Below are positions 8,870-21,172 of a stretch of 64,000 nucleotides of DNA, piece by piece. The notes under the pieces were generated by a model. It did not search any database. It was not told the origin of the DNA and saw only the letters and a list, made by a program, of their open reading frames with translations. How positions within the stretch are numbered: the first letter of the stretch is position 1; each line of letters opens with the position of its first letter. A program made the translations under genes and the position numbers. The stretch is from Salipiger abyssi (GTDB lineage: Bacteria; Pseudomonadota; Alphaproteobacteria; Rhodobacterales; Rhodobacteraceae), in contig NZ_CP015093.1 of assembly GCF_001975705.1 (NCBI RefSeq), positions 3,728,501 to 3,792,500 of the forward strand, given 5' to 3'.

Positions 8870-9289
8870 TCACGCCGTGGCGTCAAAGGCGGTGCGGGCG
8901 GCGCGGATGCGGTCGTGATTGCGGTCGGCCCAGTCGGTCAGCACCGCGATCGGGTCGAGCGCCGATTGCCCCAGCTCGGTCAGCGCGTATTCCACCGAGG
9001 GTGGCTTGGTCGGATAGACCTGACGCGAAATCAGCCCGTCGCGTTCGAGCTGCCTCAGGCTCTGGGTCAGCATGCGTTTCGAGATATCGCCCACCTGCCG
9101 TTGCAGCGCCGAGAAGCGACGCGGCCCGGGGGTGAGCGCGATGAGGATGAGCAGCGTCCATTTCTGCCCGACGCGGTCGAGCACGTCACGGATCGGGCAG
9201 GCGGCGGGATTGTCCGGTGCTCCGTGCAGCGCCGCCATCTGTATCAGCGTGTCGAAGGCGGGGCGGTTACCTGACTGTGCCCTGGTCAT
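8870..9289 (-). CDS. HxlR-family transcriptional regulator (YtfH/QorR-like)
   Basis: The 139-residue winged-helix protein has the HxlR signature: a Cys in the N-terminal segment ([21 protein letters not shown]), [51 protein letters not shown]. Cys31 is its only cysteine. In related sensors (YodB, HypR, QorR) a cysteine in this region responds to quinones or thiol oxidants; that role here is inferred. It is divergent from the QorB-like reductase, the same pairing as ytfH-ytfG in E. coli, and probably represses both genes through the dyads in the shared intergenic region. Confidence 0.9.
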   Translation of the reverse strand: MTRAQSGNRPAFDTLIQMAALHGAPDNPAACPIRDVLDRVGQKWTLLILIALTPGPRRFSALQRQVGDISKRMLTQSLRQLERDGLISRQVYPTKPPSVEYALTELGQSALDPIAVLTDWADRNHDRIRAARTAFDATA

Positions 9290-9309
9290 GAAAAAGTGCC
9301 TCCTTTACG

Positions 9310-9357
9310 GGTCTCGGTTGGCGGTCTACATCCGAGACCATATCGCGGAAATAGACC
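9310..9357. promoter_or_regulatory. candidate HxlR operator in divergent promoter region
   Basis: The 101-bp gap between the HxlR gene and the qorB-like gene contains a perfect inverted repeat GGTCTCGG (9310-9317) / CCGAGACC (9332-9339) with a 14-bp spacer. A second shorter pair, GGTCTA (9323-9328) and TAGACC (9352-9357), is interleaved. All four share a GGTCT half-site. Its place between divergent genes fits an autoregulated operator. Confidence 0.6.
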
Positions 9358-9390
9358 AGACAGAGACAAAAGAAAAGGAAGGAGATCCCA

Positions 9391-10260
<870 letters not shown>

Positions 10261-10266
10261 CGTAAA

Positions 10267-10297
10267 CCGCCCCGCGCCATGATCGGGCGCGGGGCGG
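10267..10297 (+). terminator. GC-rich hairpin after qorB
   Basis: CCGCCCCGCGCC (10267-10278) pairs perfectly with GGCGCGGGGCGG (10286-10297) around a 7-base loop, 6 bp after the qorB stop. There is no T-run directly after it, so it may act together with the two palindromes that follow. Confidence 0.55.
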
Positions 10298-10298
10298 G

Positions 10299-10343
10299 CA
10301 ACTTCCTTCGAAGGAAGTTGCAAGAGTTTTCGAAAACTCTTGC
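10299..10343. repeat. two overlapping perfect palindromes centred on TTCGAA
   Basis: CAACTTCCTTC/GAAGGAAGTTG (22 bp, 10299-10320) and GCAAGAGTTTTC/GAAAACTCTTGC (24 bp, 10320-10343) are both perfect palindromes sharing one base. Either strand can form the cruciform or hairpins. They lie between the convergent qorB and gpt genes, so a bidirectional terminator is likely. The modular look also fits a dispersed intergenic repeat family. Confidence 0.75.
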
Positions 10344-10360
10344 GGTCTCAGACGGTTGGG

Positions 10361-10861
10361 TCAGGTGCCGCGATAGGGCTCGACATATTGCAGCGCCATG
10401 TCCCAGGGGAAGAAGATCCAGGTGTCCTGGCTCACCTCGGTGATATAGCTGTCGACCATCGGCTTGCCCTTGGGCTTGGCATAGACCGTCGCCACATGCG
10501 CCTTGGGCAGGTGGCTGCGCACCACCTCCAGCGTGCGGCCGGTATCCACCAGATCGTCGACGATCAGCACGCCGGTGCCGTCGCCCATCACCTCCATATC
10601 GGGGAATTTGATGACCCTGGGGGCGCTCTGCGTCTGGTGATTGTAGCTCTTCACCGAGATCGTATCGACCATGCGGATGTCGAGCTCGCGCGCCACGATC
10701 ATCGCCGGCGCCATGCCGCCCCGGGTGATCGCCACCACCGCACGCCATTCGCCGCCCTCGTCGGGGCCGTGCCCCTGAAGCCGCCAGGCCAGCGCCCGCG
10801 CATCGCGGTGCAGCTGGTCCCAGCTGACGTGAAAACCCTTCTCGTGCGGCAGCCGGTCCAT
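10361..10861 (-). CDS. gpt: xanthine-guanine phosphoribosyltransferase
   Basis: The 166-residue enzyme salvages guanine and xanthine by transferring phosphoribose from PRPP. The type I phosphoribosyltransferase PRPP-binding motif [14 protein letters not shown] is clear (about residues 98-111), with the upstream [20 protein letters not shown] and a C-terminal [17 protein letters not shown] that matches Gpt. The stop is 10 bp after the last palindrome. Transcription likely continues from fabI, which ends 10 bp upstream of the gpt start. Confidence 0.95.
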   Translation of the reverse strand: MDRLPHEKGFHVSWDQLHRDARALAWRLQGHGPDEGGEWRAVVAITRGGMAPAMIVARELDIRMVDTISVKSYNHQTQSAPRVIKFPDMEVMGDGTGVLIVDDLVDTGRTLEVVRSHLPKAHVATVYAKPKGKPMVDSYITEVSQDTWIFFPWDMALQYVEPYRGT

Positions 10862-10871
10862 GCGCGTCCCC

Positions 10872-11678
10872 TCAGCCCTTGGTGATGTCGGGCGCGTCGA
10901 CGGCCTTCATGCCGACGACGTGATAGCCCGCATCCACATGGTGGGTCTCACCGGTGACACCGCCGCCCAGATCCGACAGCAGGTAAAGCGCCGAGCCGCC
11001 GACATCTTCGATGGTCACATTGCGGCGCAGCGGCGAGTTGTACTCGTTCCACTTCATGATGTAGCGGAAATCGCCGATGCCGGAGGCGGCCAGCGTCTTG
11101 ATCGGGCCGGCGGAGATCGCATTGACGCGAATGCCGTCCTTGCCCAGATCCTCGGCGAGATAGCGCACCGAAGCTTCCAGCGCCGCCTTGGCCACGCCCA
11201 TCACATTATAGTGTGGCATGATCCGCTCGGCACCGTAATAGGTGAGGGTCAGCGCCGCGCTGCCCGGGCTCATCATCTTCTCCGCCCGCCGCATCACCGC
11301 GGTGAAGGAATAGACCGAGATATCCATGGTCGTGATGAAATTGCCGCGCGTCGTGTCGACATAGCGACCGCGCAGTTCGCTCTTGTCAGAGAAGCCGATG
11401 GCGTGGACGATGAAGTCCAGTCCGTCCCATTTCTCCTTGAGCGTATTGAACAATTCGTCGATGGACTCTTCGCTGCCGACATCGCAGGGCAGCACCAGAT
11501 CGGAGTCCAGCTGCGCCGCCAACGGCTCGACGCGTTTCTTCAGGGCGTCCCCCTGATAGGAAAAGGCAAGCTCGGCGCCTGCACCATGCAACGCTTTTGC
11601 GATGCCCCAGGCAATCGACTTGTCGTTGGCGAGTCCCATGATCAGGCCGCGCTTGCCCGCCATCAGAGTGTTTGACAT
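10872..11678 (-). CDS. fabI: enoyl-[acyl-carrier-protein] reductase (NADH)
   Basis: FabI reduces trans-2-enoyl-ACP in the last step of each fatty acid elongation round. The 268-residue protein has the family's unusual glycine motif ([16 protein letters not shown]), [12 protein letters not shown], the catalytic Tyr-x6-Lys in [23 protein letters not shown], and the [10 protein letters not shown] substrate loop. ATG 11678 has GGAGG 7 nt upstream. It is the first gene of a probable fabI-gpt unit and is divergent from pdxH. Confidence 0.97.
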   Translation of the reverse strand: MSNTLMAGKRGLIMGLANDKSIAWGIAKALHGAGAELAFSYQGDALKKRVEPLAAQLDSDLVLPCDVGSEESIDELFNTLKEKWDGLDFIVHAIGFSDKSELRGRYVDTTRGNFITTMDISVYSFTAVMRRAEKMMSPGSAALTLTYYGAERIMPHYNVMGVAKAALEASVRYLAEDLGKDGIRVNAISAGPIKTLAASGIGDFRYIMKWNEYNSPLRRNVTIEDVGGSALYLLSDLGGGVTGETHHVDAGYHVVGMKAVDAPDITKG

Positions 11679-11781
11679 ACCCTTCCTCCACCCGGCATTG
11701 GTGTTTCCGAAACCCTTTAGGCCAAGCCCGGGGGGGCTTCAAGGGTTAGCGCCTGTCATCGTGCAGCAAGGAGACACGAAC

Positions 11782-12387
11782 ATGTCCGACCGGACGGGGA
11801 TTTTTGCGGGCGAGGATCCTTTCGCCCTGGCGCGCAGCTGGCTCGCCGAAGCGGAAAAGGCAGAACTCAACGATCCCAACGCCATCGCGCTCTCCACCGT
11901 CGACGCAGAGGGGCTGCCAAATGTACGCATGGTGCTGCTGAAGGAGATCGAGGACGACGCCTTTGTCTTCTATACCAATTACGGCTCGGCCAAGGCGCAG
12001 GAGATCGAGAGCGCCGGCAAGGCGGCTTTTGTGATGCACTGGAAATCGCTGCGCCGGCAGATCCGGGTGCGCGGCACCGTCACCCGCGAAGACGGGCCGC
12101 AGGCGGATGCCTATTACAACTCGCGCTCGCTCAAATCGCGCATCGGCGCCTGGGCCTCGCAGCAGTCGCAGCCTTTGTCTTCGCGCGCGGCGCTGATGGC
12201 CGAGGTCGCCAAGGTCACTGCCTCCCACGGACCCTCGCCCAAGCGGCCGCCGTTCTGGGGAGGCTATCGGATCACCCCAGAGGAGATCGAATTCTGGGCA
12301 GATGGTGCCTTCAGGTTGCATGACCGTTTTCGCTGGCGGCGGCGGAACCCCGCCGATTCCTGGTCGATCTCACGGCTGAACCCGTGA
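11782..12387 (+). CDS. pdxH: pyridoxamine 5'-phosphate oxidase
   Basis: This FMN enzyme oxidises pyridoxamine or pyridoxine phosphate to PLP. From ATG 11782 (AAGGAG 11 nt upstream) it is 201 residues. Diagnostic segments: [62 protein letters not shown], the [17 protein letters not shown] loop, [17 protein letters not shown] and the C-terminal HDRFRWRRR...W..SRLNP PLP-binding tail. A longer in-frame start at 11602 would overlap the fabI promoter and is not supported. Confidence 0.97.
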   Translation: MSDRTGIFAGEDPFALARSWLAEAEKAELNDPNAIALSTVDAEGLPNVRMVLLKEIEDDAFVFYTNYGSAKAQEIESAGKAAFVMHWKSLRRQIRVRGTVTREDGPQADAYYNSRSLKSRIGAWASQQSQPLSSRAALMAEVAKVTASHGPSPKRPPFWGGYRITPEEIEFWADGAFRLHDRFRWRRRNPADSWSISRLNP

Positions 12388-12493
12388 ATTTCACGTCACG
12401 TGAACTGCAAACAGTCACAAAATACAGGTTGCGAAGGCTTGCATTTCCTCCTCGCCTTATCGCAAGAGGGTCTGGGGATACGCTAGACGATCA

Positions 12494-13036
12494 ATGGAAA
12501 CGCAGTTGACACAGCAAGACGAAGAGACGCGTCGCGTTCTCGGGAAGGTGAAGTGGTTCGATCCTGTGAAGGGGTTCGGATTCGTAATCGCTGACGAGGG
12601 CGGACCGGACATCCTGTTGCACGCGAACGTGCTGCGCAATTTCGGCCAGAGTTCCGTGGCCGATGGCGCGCGGATCGAGGTCTCGGTGCAACGTACGGAT
12701 CGGGGCATTCAGGCGACCGAGGTGCACCGCATCGACCCGCCGGAGCTTCCGGCGGGGGCGCCGCTTGCGGATTTCGAGGGCATCGACCCCGAAGTGATGC
12801 GCGCCGCACGGCTGGAGCCTGCGCGGGTGAAATGGTTCGACAAGGCCAAGGGGTTCGGCTTTGCCAATGTGTTTGGCAAGGCCGAGGACGTGTTCATCCA
12901 TATCGAAGTGCTTCGGCGATCGGGGCTTGCCGATCTGCAACCGGGCGAGGCGCTGGCGATCCGGGTGATCGACGGCAAACGCGGTCTGATGGCCACCGAG
13001 GTGAACGCATGGGAAGCCGCGCTTACGGCCTCGTGA
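12494..13036 (+). CDS. protein with two cold-shock domains
   Basis: The 180-residue protein carries two cold-shock (OB-fold) domains, at about residues 15-80 and 107-175. Each has an RNP1-like motif: KGFGFVIADE in the first and KGFGFANVFG in the second. The RNP2-like motif is DILLHANVL in the first and DVFIHIEVL in the second. These bind single-stranded RNA or DNA; double-CSD proteins of this length are typical of alphaproteobacteria. The 3' end overlaps the DUF192 gene by 28 bp, indicating translational coupling. Confidence 0.92.
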   Translation: METQLTQQDEETRRVLGKVKWFDPVKGFGFVIADEGGPDILLHANVLRNFGQSSVADGARIEVSVQRTDRGIQATEVHRIDPPELPAGAPLADFEGIDPEVMRAARLEPARVKWFDKAKGFGFANVFGKAEDVFIHIEVLRRSGLADLQPGEALAIRVIDGKRGLMATEVNAWEAALTAS

Positions 13037-13476
13037 TCCTTGCCGCCGCGCTGTTCGCGGGGCCGGCCGTCGCGCAATGTCGCGACGATACGGTCTGGCT
13101 GCGCGGCGACTGGGGCAGTGCCCGGTTTCGCGTCGATCTGGCCGACGACGCGGAGGAACGCGCCCAGGGGCTGATGTTTGTCGAGGAGATGCCCGCATCC
13201 GCGGGCATGCTCTTTGTCTACCCGTCGGAGCGGGCGGCGACGTTCTGGATGAAGAACACGCTGATCCCGCTCGACATGATCTTTGCCGACGCTCAGGGCA
13301 GGGTGGTGACGGTCCATTCCCGGGCCGTGCCGCATGACACCACGCCCATTCCCAGCGGCGAACCGGTGCAATTCGTGCTCGAAATCAATGGCGGTCTGGC
13401 CGAGCGGCTGGGCATCGTGCCCGGCAGCGAGATGCAGCATCCCGCGATTGCCGATCCGGTCTGGCCCTGCGAGTGA
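13009..13476 (+). CDS. DUF192 family secreted protein
   Basis: The product is 155 residues from ATG 13009, which overlaps the end of the cold-shock gene in another frame. The N-terminus MGSRAYGLVILAAALFAGPAVAQ is a signal peptide with an AxA-type cleavage site, so the protein is exported. The DUF192 core is evident: ARFRVDLADDAEERAQGLMFVEEMPASAGMLF, FWMKNTLIPLDMIFAD and VQFVLEINGGLAERLGI. The family's function is not established; it is often found next to cold-shock genes in this group. The gene ends 45 bp before tRNA-Pro. Confidence 0.88.
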   Translation: MGSRAYGLVILAAALFAGPAVAQCRDDTVWLRGDWGSARFRVDLADDAEERAQGLMFVEEMPASAGMLFVYPSERAATFWMKNTLIPLDMIFADAQGRVVTVHSRAVPHDTTPIPSGEPVQFVLEINGGLAERLGIVPGSEMQHPAIADPVWPCE

Positions 13477-13521
13477 ATTGCCTCTTTTCAAACCGGAGGC
13501 CAGATTATATGCGAGACCCGT

Positions 13522-13598
13522 CGGGGCGTGGCGCAGCCTGGTAGCGCGTCTGTTTTGGGTACAGAAGGTCGTGAGTTCGAATCTCGCCGCCCCGACCA
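13522..13598 (+). tRNA. tRNA-Pro (anticodon UGG)
   Basis: A 77-nt cloverleaf with encoded CCA. The acceptor stem CGGGGCG (13522-13528) pairs with CGCCCCG (13588-13594). The D-loop is CAGCCTGGTAGCG. The anticodon stem TCTGT/ACAGA holds the loop TTTGGGT, giving anticodon TGG. The T-arm has GTTCGAATC. Confidence 0.96.
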
Positions 13599-14270
13599 TC
13601 CGAGTTTTCATGTTATTTCGTTTGCCGCGCCGTGCCACATCGCCGGCTGCTCTCCGGGGCCACCGTTATCCCTGCCGCCGATGGCAGTCGGAGCGCCGGC
13701 GCGGCGCGGTTCACACGACCCAGCCACCGCCAGGCGTGTGGCCCGAGGGCGGCTGTGACTGCGATGACTCCGCACAAGATATGGTGGCCGCGCGGCGCAT
13801 GATTTCTCAGATCGGCCGGATTGCCTGAATTTTCAGCAGCGCCGCTGGCTCACGGTAACGGCCTTTCGACTGACGCGCTGGCCGCGCCGCCCGGTTCAGG
13901 CATTTTATGAACAGCTGTGGATAACTTGCGCCGAAACCGGCGGTTTTCCCTTTGGTCCGTGCGACGCCGCACAGGCGGGTGTCATGTGGATGAATCGCGG
14001 ATAAGCCATAGCTCTTGTGTGCACCTGATACGTCAACACAAAATATACGGGGTCGCCCCCAAAAAAGCCGTTGACCCTCAGGCGGATTTTGCGCCAATTT
14101 GTGCGGGCCGGACGGCATACCACTAGATATAGTGATGCTCGGCGGGGACACACAGAACGCACATCGAGATATCGCATGACCGCAGCGGGCGTATCGCTTG
14201 GCTGCTTTGGGTAACGCTGTCCCTGCATCGCCGACAAAGAATTTGGGCACCAGCTGAAGCAGAGGCAGCG
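13599..14270. other. long upstream region of nrdJ
   Basis: These 672 bases hold no convincing gene. The 3' half is more AT-rich and contains the likely nrdJ promoter region, including a palindrome at 14121-14134. I see no cobalamin riboswitch core, although nrdJ encodes a B12-dependent enzyme. Confidence 0.4.
14121..14134. promoter_or_regulatory. candidate NrdR box upstream of nrdJ
   Basis: CACTAGATATAGTG is an inverted repeat (CACTA/TAGTG) resembling the CACTATATATAGTG form of NrdR boxes that precede ribonucleotide reductase genes. A weaker related element (ATCGAGATATCGCAT, about 14163-14177) lies roughly four helical turns downstream. NrdR boxes usually come in pairs, so the match is suggestive only. 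The nrdJ start is 137 bp downstream. Confidence 0.45.
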
Positions 14271-17918
<3,648 letters not shown>

Positions 17919-17928
17919 GGAGAGTACA

Positions 17929-18462
17929 ATGAAGAGCCTTCGCGATCTTTTCCTACGACTACCGCACGACGGCAAAGCGCGGCAGATCCTAAGAAGTTTT
18001 AATCTTGGGATGATGCGGCCGGGTAAGGTACAGTCGGTGAAGGAGCTCGCGGAGGCGCTCGGCATTGACGTTCATCAAGTCGATCTGCCTGCTCGAATGG
18101 GCGGACGGTTGGTGTCGGATCCGTTCACCGAGTCCGGATATGCGATCGAGGTGAACCGAGCACATTCGGTGGTCTCGAGGCGCTTCACTGTTCTTCATGA
18201 AATCGGTCACTTTCTGCTGCACGTTAACCACAAGGATCCGTTGTTCGATGGTTTGAACCTCAACCGTGGCGATGACGAGTTCTATTTTGAACTCTCTCAA
18301 GAACAAGAAGCAAACGCAGTGGCAGACGTTTTGCTCTTTGGGGACGGTGCGCTCGAAGCCGCATCTTCGCTGCATGGCGGAGATCGCGTCAAGCTAGCGA
18401 AATACTTCGGGGTTTCTGTGGCGATGATCGAGGTCGCTATGAAGAAGTTCGGCGTTAAATAG
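17929..18462 (+). CDS. ImmA/IrrE family metallo-endopeptidase
   Basis: The 177-residue protein has the gluzincin-like motif HEIGHFLLH (about residues 88-96) with a downstream glutamate-rich segment (QEQEANAVADVLLFGD) supplying the third zinc ligand, as in ImmA/IrrE peptidases that cleave repressors. Family members are often paired with an XRE regulator; none is adjacent here. The gene starts 10 bp after nrdJ with GAGGAGAG upstream, so it is probably co-transcribed. Its GC content is visibly lower than its neighbours (many A/T third positions), which suggests acquisition by transfer. The target is unknown; a link to nucleotide or stress control is only a guess from position. Confidence 0.85.
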   Translation: MKSLRDLFLRLPHDGKARQILRSFNLGMMRPGKVQSVKELAEALGIDVHQVDLPARMGGRLVSDPFTESGYAIEVNRAHSVVSRRFTVLHEIGHFLLHVNHKDPLFDGLNLNRGDDEFYFELSQEQEANAVADVLLFGDGALEAASSLHGGDRVKLAKYFGVSVAMIEVAMKKFGVK

Positions 18463-18561
18463 ACGATGGAACACGGGATGGGTGCGCTCATCCCGCGCAG
18501 ACAAGGCCGCAGGCAGAGACAACGGGCGGTATCATAAGTGAGCCTTGTCGGCGAGACTTCA

Positions 18562-18588
18562 GGGCCCCCAGTGCGGGGCCCTTTTTTC
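18562..18588 (+). terminator. rho-independent terminator after the ImmA/IrrE gene
   Basis: GGGCCCC (18562-18568) pairs with GGGGCCC (18575-18581) around the loop CAGTGC and is followed by six T. It lies 100 bp after the stop and probably ends the nrdJ transcript. Confidence 0.85.
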
Positions 18589-18619
18589 TTGCGCAAAGCT
18601 ATTTCGGGGTTTCCCGAAA

Positions 18620-20131
18620 TTACGAAAGGACGTGATCTTTCAGCGCCTTGCGGATGAGTTTTCCGTTCGGATTGCGCGGCAGCGCATCGACGCGGACAAA
18701 GGCGCGGGGCTGCTTGTAGCGCGCCAGACGCTCGGCGGCGCGGGTCTTGAGCAGGTCTTCGTCCAGCTCTGCCTCGGCCACGTAGAAGGCGGCGATGACA
18801 GAGACGCCCTCCTTCACCGCCACATCGGTCACGCCGATCTCCGTCACGCCGGGCAGATCGGCCAGCGCGGCCTCGACCTCCAGCGGCGAGACGCGGTAGC
18901 CTCCGGCATTCATCATGTCGTCGTCGCGGCCCAGATAGGCGATCTGCGCGTCCTCATCCATGATCCCCTGATCGCCGGTCAGGAACCACTCACCGGCAAA
19001 GCGCGCCGCCGTGTCCTCGGGCGCACCGACATAGCCCAACATCAGCCCCGGATCGGTACGGTGCACGGCGATCATGCCCGGCGCGCCGCGCGGCACCGGC
19101 TTGTGATCCTCCCCCAGCAGGGCGATGCGCCGCCCGGTCTGCGGCCGCCCCAGCGCGCCCGGCGCCGCCGGATGCGCAGGAGAGGCCGAGATGAAGGTGG
19201 AGCATTCCGACATGCCATAGGCCTCGTAAATCGCGGTGCCGGTGGCCTCGCTCCAGGCCTCGCGGATCGGGGCGGAGAGCTTTTCGCCCGCAGCCAGCCC
19301 GTGGCGCAGCTTTGGCATCGGCGGTAACGGATATTTCAGGATCTGCCGGTAAACCCCGGGGGCAGCGGCGAACACCGTCGCATCGTTGCGCTTGAGCAGC
19401 AGCGCGAGCTGCGCCGGATCGGTGCTCGCCGCCGGGATCAGCGCCGTGGCGCCCATGGTCCAGGGATCCATGAGCCCGGTGCCCAGCGTATAGGTCCAGT
19501 TGAAGGCGCCCGCATGCAGCAGCCGGTCGGAGGGCGTGAGCCCGTACCAGCCGTCCATCATCATCTGCCGCGCCCAGATCGCGCGATGCGCATGACCCAC
19601 GGCGCGCGGCACGCCCGACGTGCCGGAGGTGTAGATGATATAGGCCAGCCGCTCCGGATCGCCCATGGCGTAACCGGCGGGCGGCAGCCTGTGCCAGCCC
19701 TCATAGGTCGCGCGGTCGAAAACCGGCAGCGCGGTCTCGGGGCAGGCGATGCCGTCGCCGCGCAGGATCGCCGCCGGGCGCAGATGGGCGATCATCGGCG
19801 CGACCTCGCGCGCGGTGAGCTGCGAGGAGGTCGGCACCGGCACGATCCCGGCGGCGATGGCGCCGAGATAGGCGATGGGGAAATCCACCGTGTTGCCCAA
19901 CCGCATGAGCAGGATGTCCCCCGGAGTCAGCCCCGCCTGCAAGAGTCCGGCCGCGGTGCCGCGCACCGCCGCCGTCAGCCTTGCATACGACCAGCGTTCG
20001 GCGCCCGTCGGTTTGACGATGGCCAGCGCGATCTTGTCGGGCGTGGCCTCGCCCGCCGCCAGCACATGGGCCGCGAGGTTGAAGGGCGCGGGGCAGGGCG
20101 CAAAGGCGCCATCGTCGAATTCCGAAAGCAT
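18620..20131 (-). CDS. AMP-forming acyl-CoA synthetase (AMP-binding family)
   Basis: The 503-residue enzyme of the ANL superfamily activates a carboxylic acid with ATP and CoA. Motifs in order: the P-loop AYIIYTSGTSGVPRAVGHAHR (about residues 163-183), YEAYGMSECSTFI (A5), WFLTGDQGIMDEDAQIAYLGRDDDMMNAGGYRVSPLEVE (A7/A8 hinge) and the catalytic lysine in RNPNGKLIRKAL. The arrangement resembles benzoate/short-chain acyl-CoA ligases, but the substrate is not settled. It is divergent from an XRE-cupin regulator across 65 bp, suggesting local control. Confidence 0.88.
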   Translation of the reverse strand: MLSEFDDGAFAPCPAPFNLAAHVLAAGEATPDKIALAIVKPTGAERWSYARLTAAVRGTAAGLLQAGLTPGDILLMRLGNTVDFPIAYLGAIAAGIVPVPTSSQLTAREVAPMIAHLRPAAILRGDGIACPETALPVFDRATYEGWHRLPPAGYAMGDPERLAYIIYTSGTSGVPRAVGHAHRAIWARQMMMDGWYGLTPSDRLLHAGAFNWTYTLGTGLMDPWTMGATALIPAASTDPAQLALLLKRNDATVFAAAPGVYRQILKYPLPPMPKLRHGLAAGEKLSAPIREAWSEATGTAIYEAYGMSECSTFISASPAHPAAPGALGRPQTGRRIALLGEDHKPVPRGAPGMIAVHRTDPGLMLGYVGAPEDTAARFAGEWFLTGDQGIMDEDAQIAYLGRDDDMMNAGGYRVSPLEVEAALADLPGVTEIGVTDVAVKEGVSVIAAFYVAEAELDEDLLKTRAAERLARYKQPRAFVRVDALPRNPNGKLIRKALKDHVLS

Positions 20132-20196
20132 GCTCCGGGCTTAGGGCCGCACCGGCGCCATTGCAAGGGCCGGGCGCCGGCCCTATAGCATTGCCC

Positions 20197-20817
20197 ATGT
20201 CGCGCGACCCAAAAACCCTGATCCGCCTGGCGCGAGAAAACGGCGAAGAGGCCTTTGCCGAACCGCTCGATCTCGGCGCGCGGGTGCGCGAGCTGCGCAA
20301 GGAGCGCGACTGGACGCTGGAGCAGGCGGCAAAGCAGGCCGGGCTGGCGCGCTCGACGCTCTCGAAGATCGAGAATGGCCAGATGTCGCCCACCTATGAC
20401 GCCCTGAAAAAGCTCGCCGTGGGGCTGGGGATCGGTGTGCCGCAGCTCTTCACCCCACCGAAGCGCGAGCAGATCTCGGGCCGGATGATCCACACCCGCG
20501 AGGGCGCCGGGCTGCATCAGGCGACGGTGACCTATGAGCATGAGCTGCTCGCCGAGAGCCTCACCAAGAAGAAGATGCTGCCCTATCGTGCCCGCGTGCG
20601 CGCGCGCAGCATGGAGGAATTCGACGGCTGGGTGCGCCATGACGGCGAGGAATTCCTCTACGTCCTGACCGGCATCGTGCGGCTCTATACCGAGTTCTAC
20701 GAACCCATCGAGATGAAGCGCGGCGACAGCGCCTATTACGACGCCACCATGGGTCATAACGTCGTCTCGGTGAGCCCCGAGGATGCGACGATCCTATGGG
20801 TTACCTCGCTGGAATAG
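20197..20817 (+). CDS. XRE-family transcriptional regulator with C-terminal cupin
   Basis: From ATG 20197 the product is 206 residues. An HTH_XRE domain occupies about residues 28-82 (LGARVRELRKERDWTLEQAAKQAGLARSTLSKIENGQMSPTYDALKKLA). A cupin_2 domain follows (RHDGEEFLYVLTGIVRLYTEFYEPIEMKRGDSAYYDATMGH). Such regulators sense a small ligand in the cupin and often control a divergent catabolic or uptake gene; here the acyl-CoA ligase is the obvious candidate. The frame is open to 20161, but ATG 20197 gives the usual start shortly before the HTH. Confidence 0.9.
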   Translation: MSRDPKTLIRLARENGEEAFAEPLDLGARVRELRKERDWTLEQAAKQAGLARSTLSKIENGQMSPTYDALKKLAVGLGIGVPQLFTPPKREQISGRMIHTREGAGLHQATVTYEHELLAESLTKKKMLPYRARVRARSMEEFDGWVRHDGEEFLYVLTGIVRLYTEFYEPIEMKRGDSAYYDATMGHNVVSVSPEDATILWVTSLE

Positions 20818-20828
20818 TCCGCGCCGGG

Positions 20829-21062
20829 CTAACCGGCGGCCATGCGGTCGAGCTGGTAAGACGGGATATCGGCGAACAGCAGCAGCTCCACCTCGTCGCG
20901 CGCCTCGTAAAGCGTCAGCTCGTGGCGTTCCGCCACCTGACGCGCCAGCAGCTCGATCCGCGCCGGCGGGCGCCGCAGCGCCGCCGCCGACAGATGCGGA
21001 AACCGTTTCAGAAGGCGATCCGAGGCCGCCTCCCAGTTGCGGGTGACTTTCGACCAATCCAT
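20829..21062 (-). CDS. small CsbD-like protein
   Basis: From ATG 21062 the product is 77 residues and begins MDWSKVTRNWEAASDRLLKRFPHLSAAAL, which resembles the start of CsbD-like stress proteins (MDWnrieGnWk...kLtddDl). The rest is charged and helical with no signal peptide. An ATG 18 bp further upstream is possible. It lies downstream of livM on the same strand across a 110-bp gap and may have its own promoter. The family assignment is weak. Confidence 0.55.
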   Translation of the reverse strand: MDWSKVTRNWEAASDRLLKRFPHLSAAALRRPPARIELLARQVAERHELTLYEARDEVELLLFADIPSYQLDRMAAG

Positions 21063-21172
21063 CCGTTCCGTCCCTGACAATCCGCCCCGAAGGGCCCCTG
21101 CGATCCGGGCCCGAGGCCCCCGCCAGGCCGGATCGTCCGCATCATGCGGCGCGAGACTTTAAGAAACGGTTA

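Noticed and set aside
13917..14126. Small open frames in the tRNA-Pro to nrdJ gap
   Set aside because: No ribosome binding site, no recognisable protein feature and overlap with the promoter region.
13599..14270. Cobalamin riboswitch before nrdJ
   Set aside because: I could not find the conserved B12-box or core pairing; only a NrdR-like palindrome is visible.
17929..18462. Toxin-antitoxin or phage repressor module at the ImmA/IrrE gene
   Set aside because: No XRE partner, integrase or phage gene is nearby, so a complete module cannot be supported.
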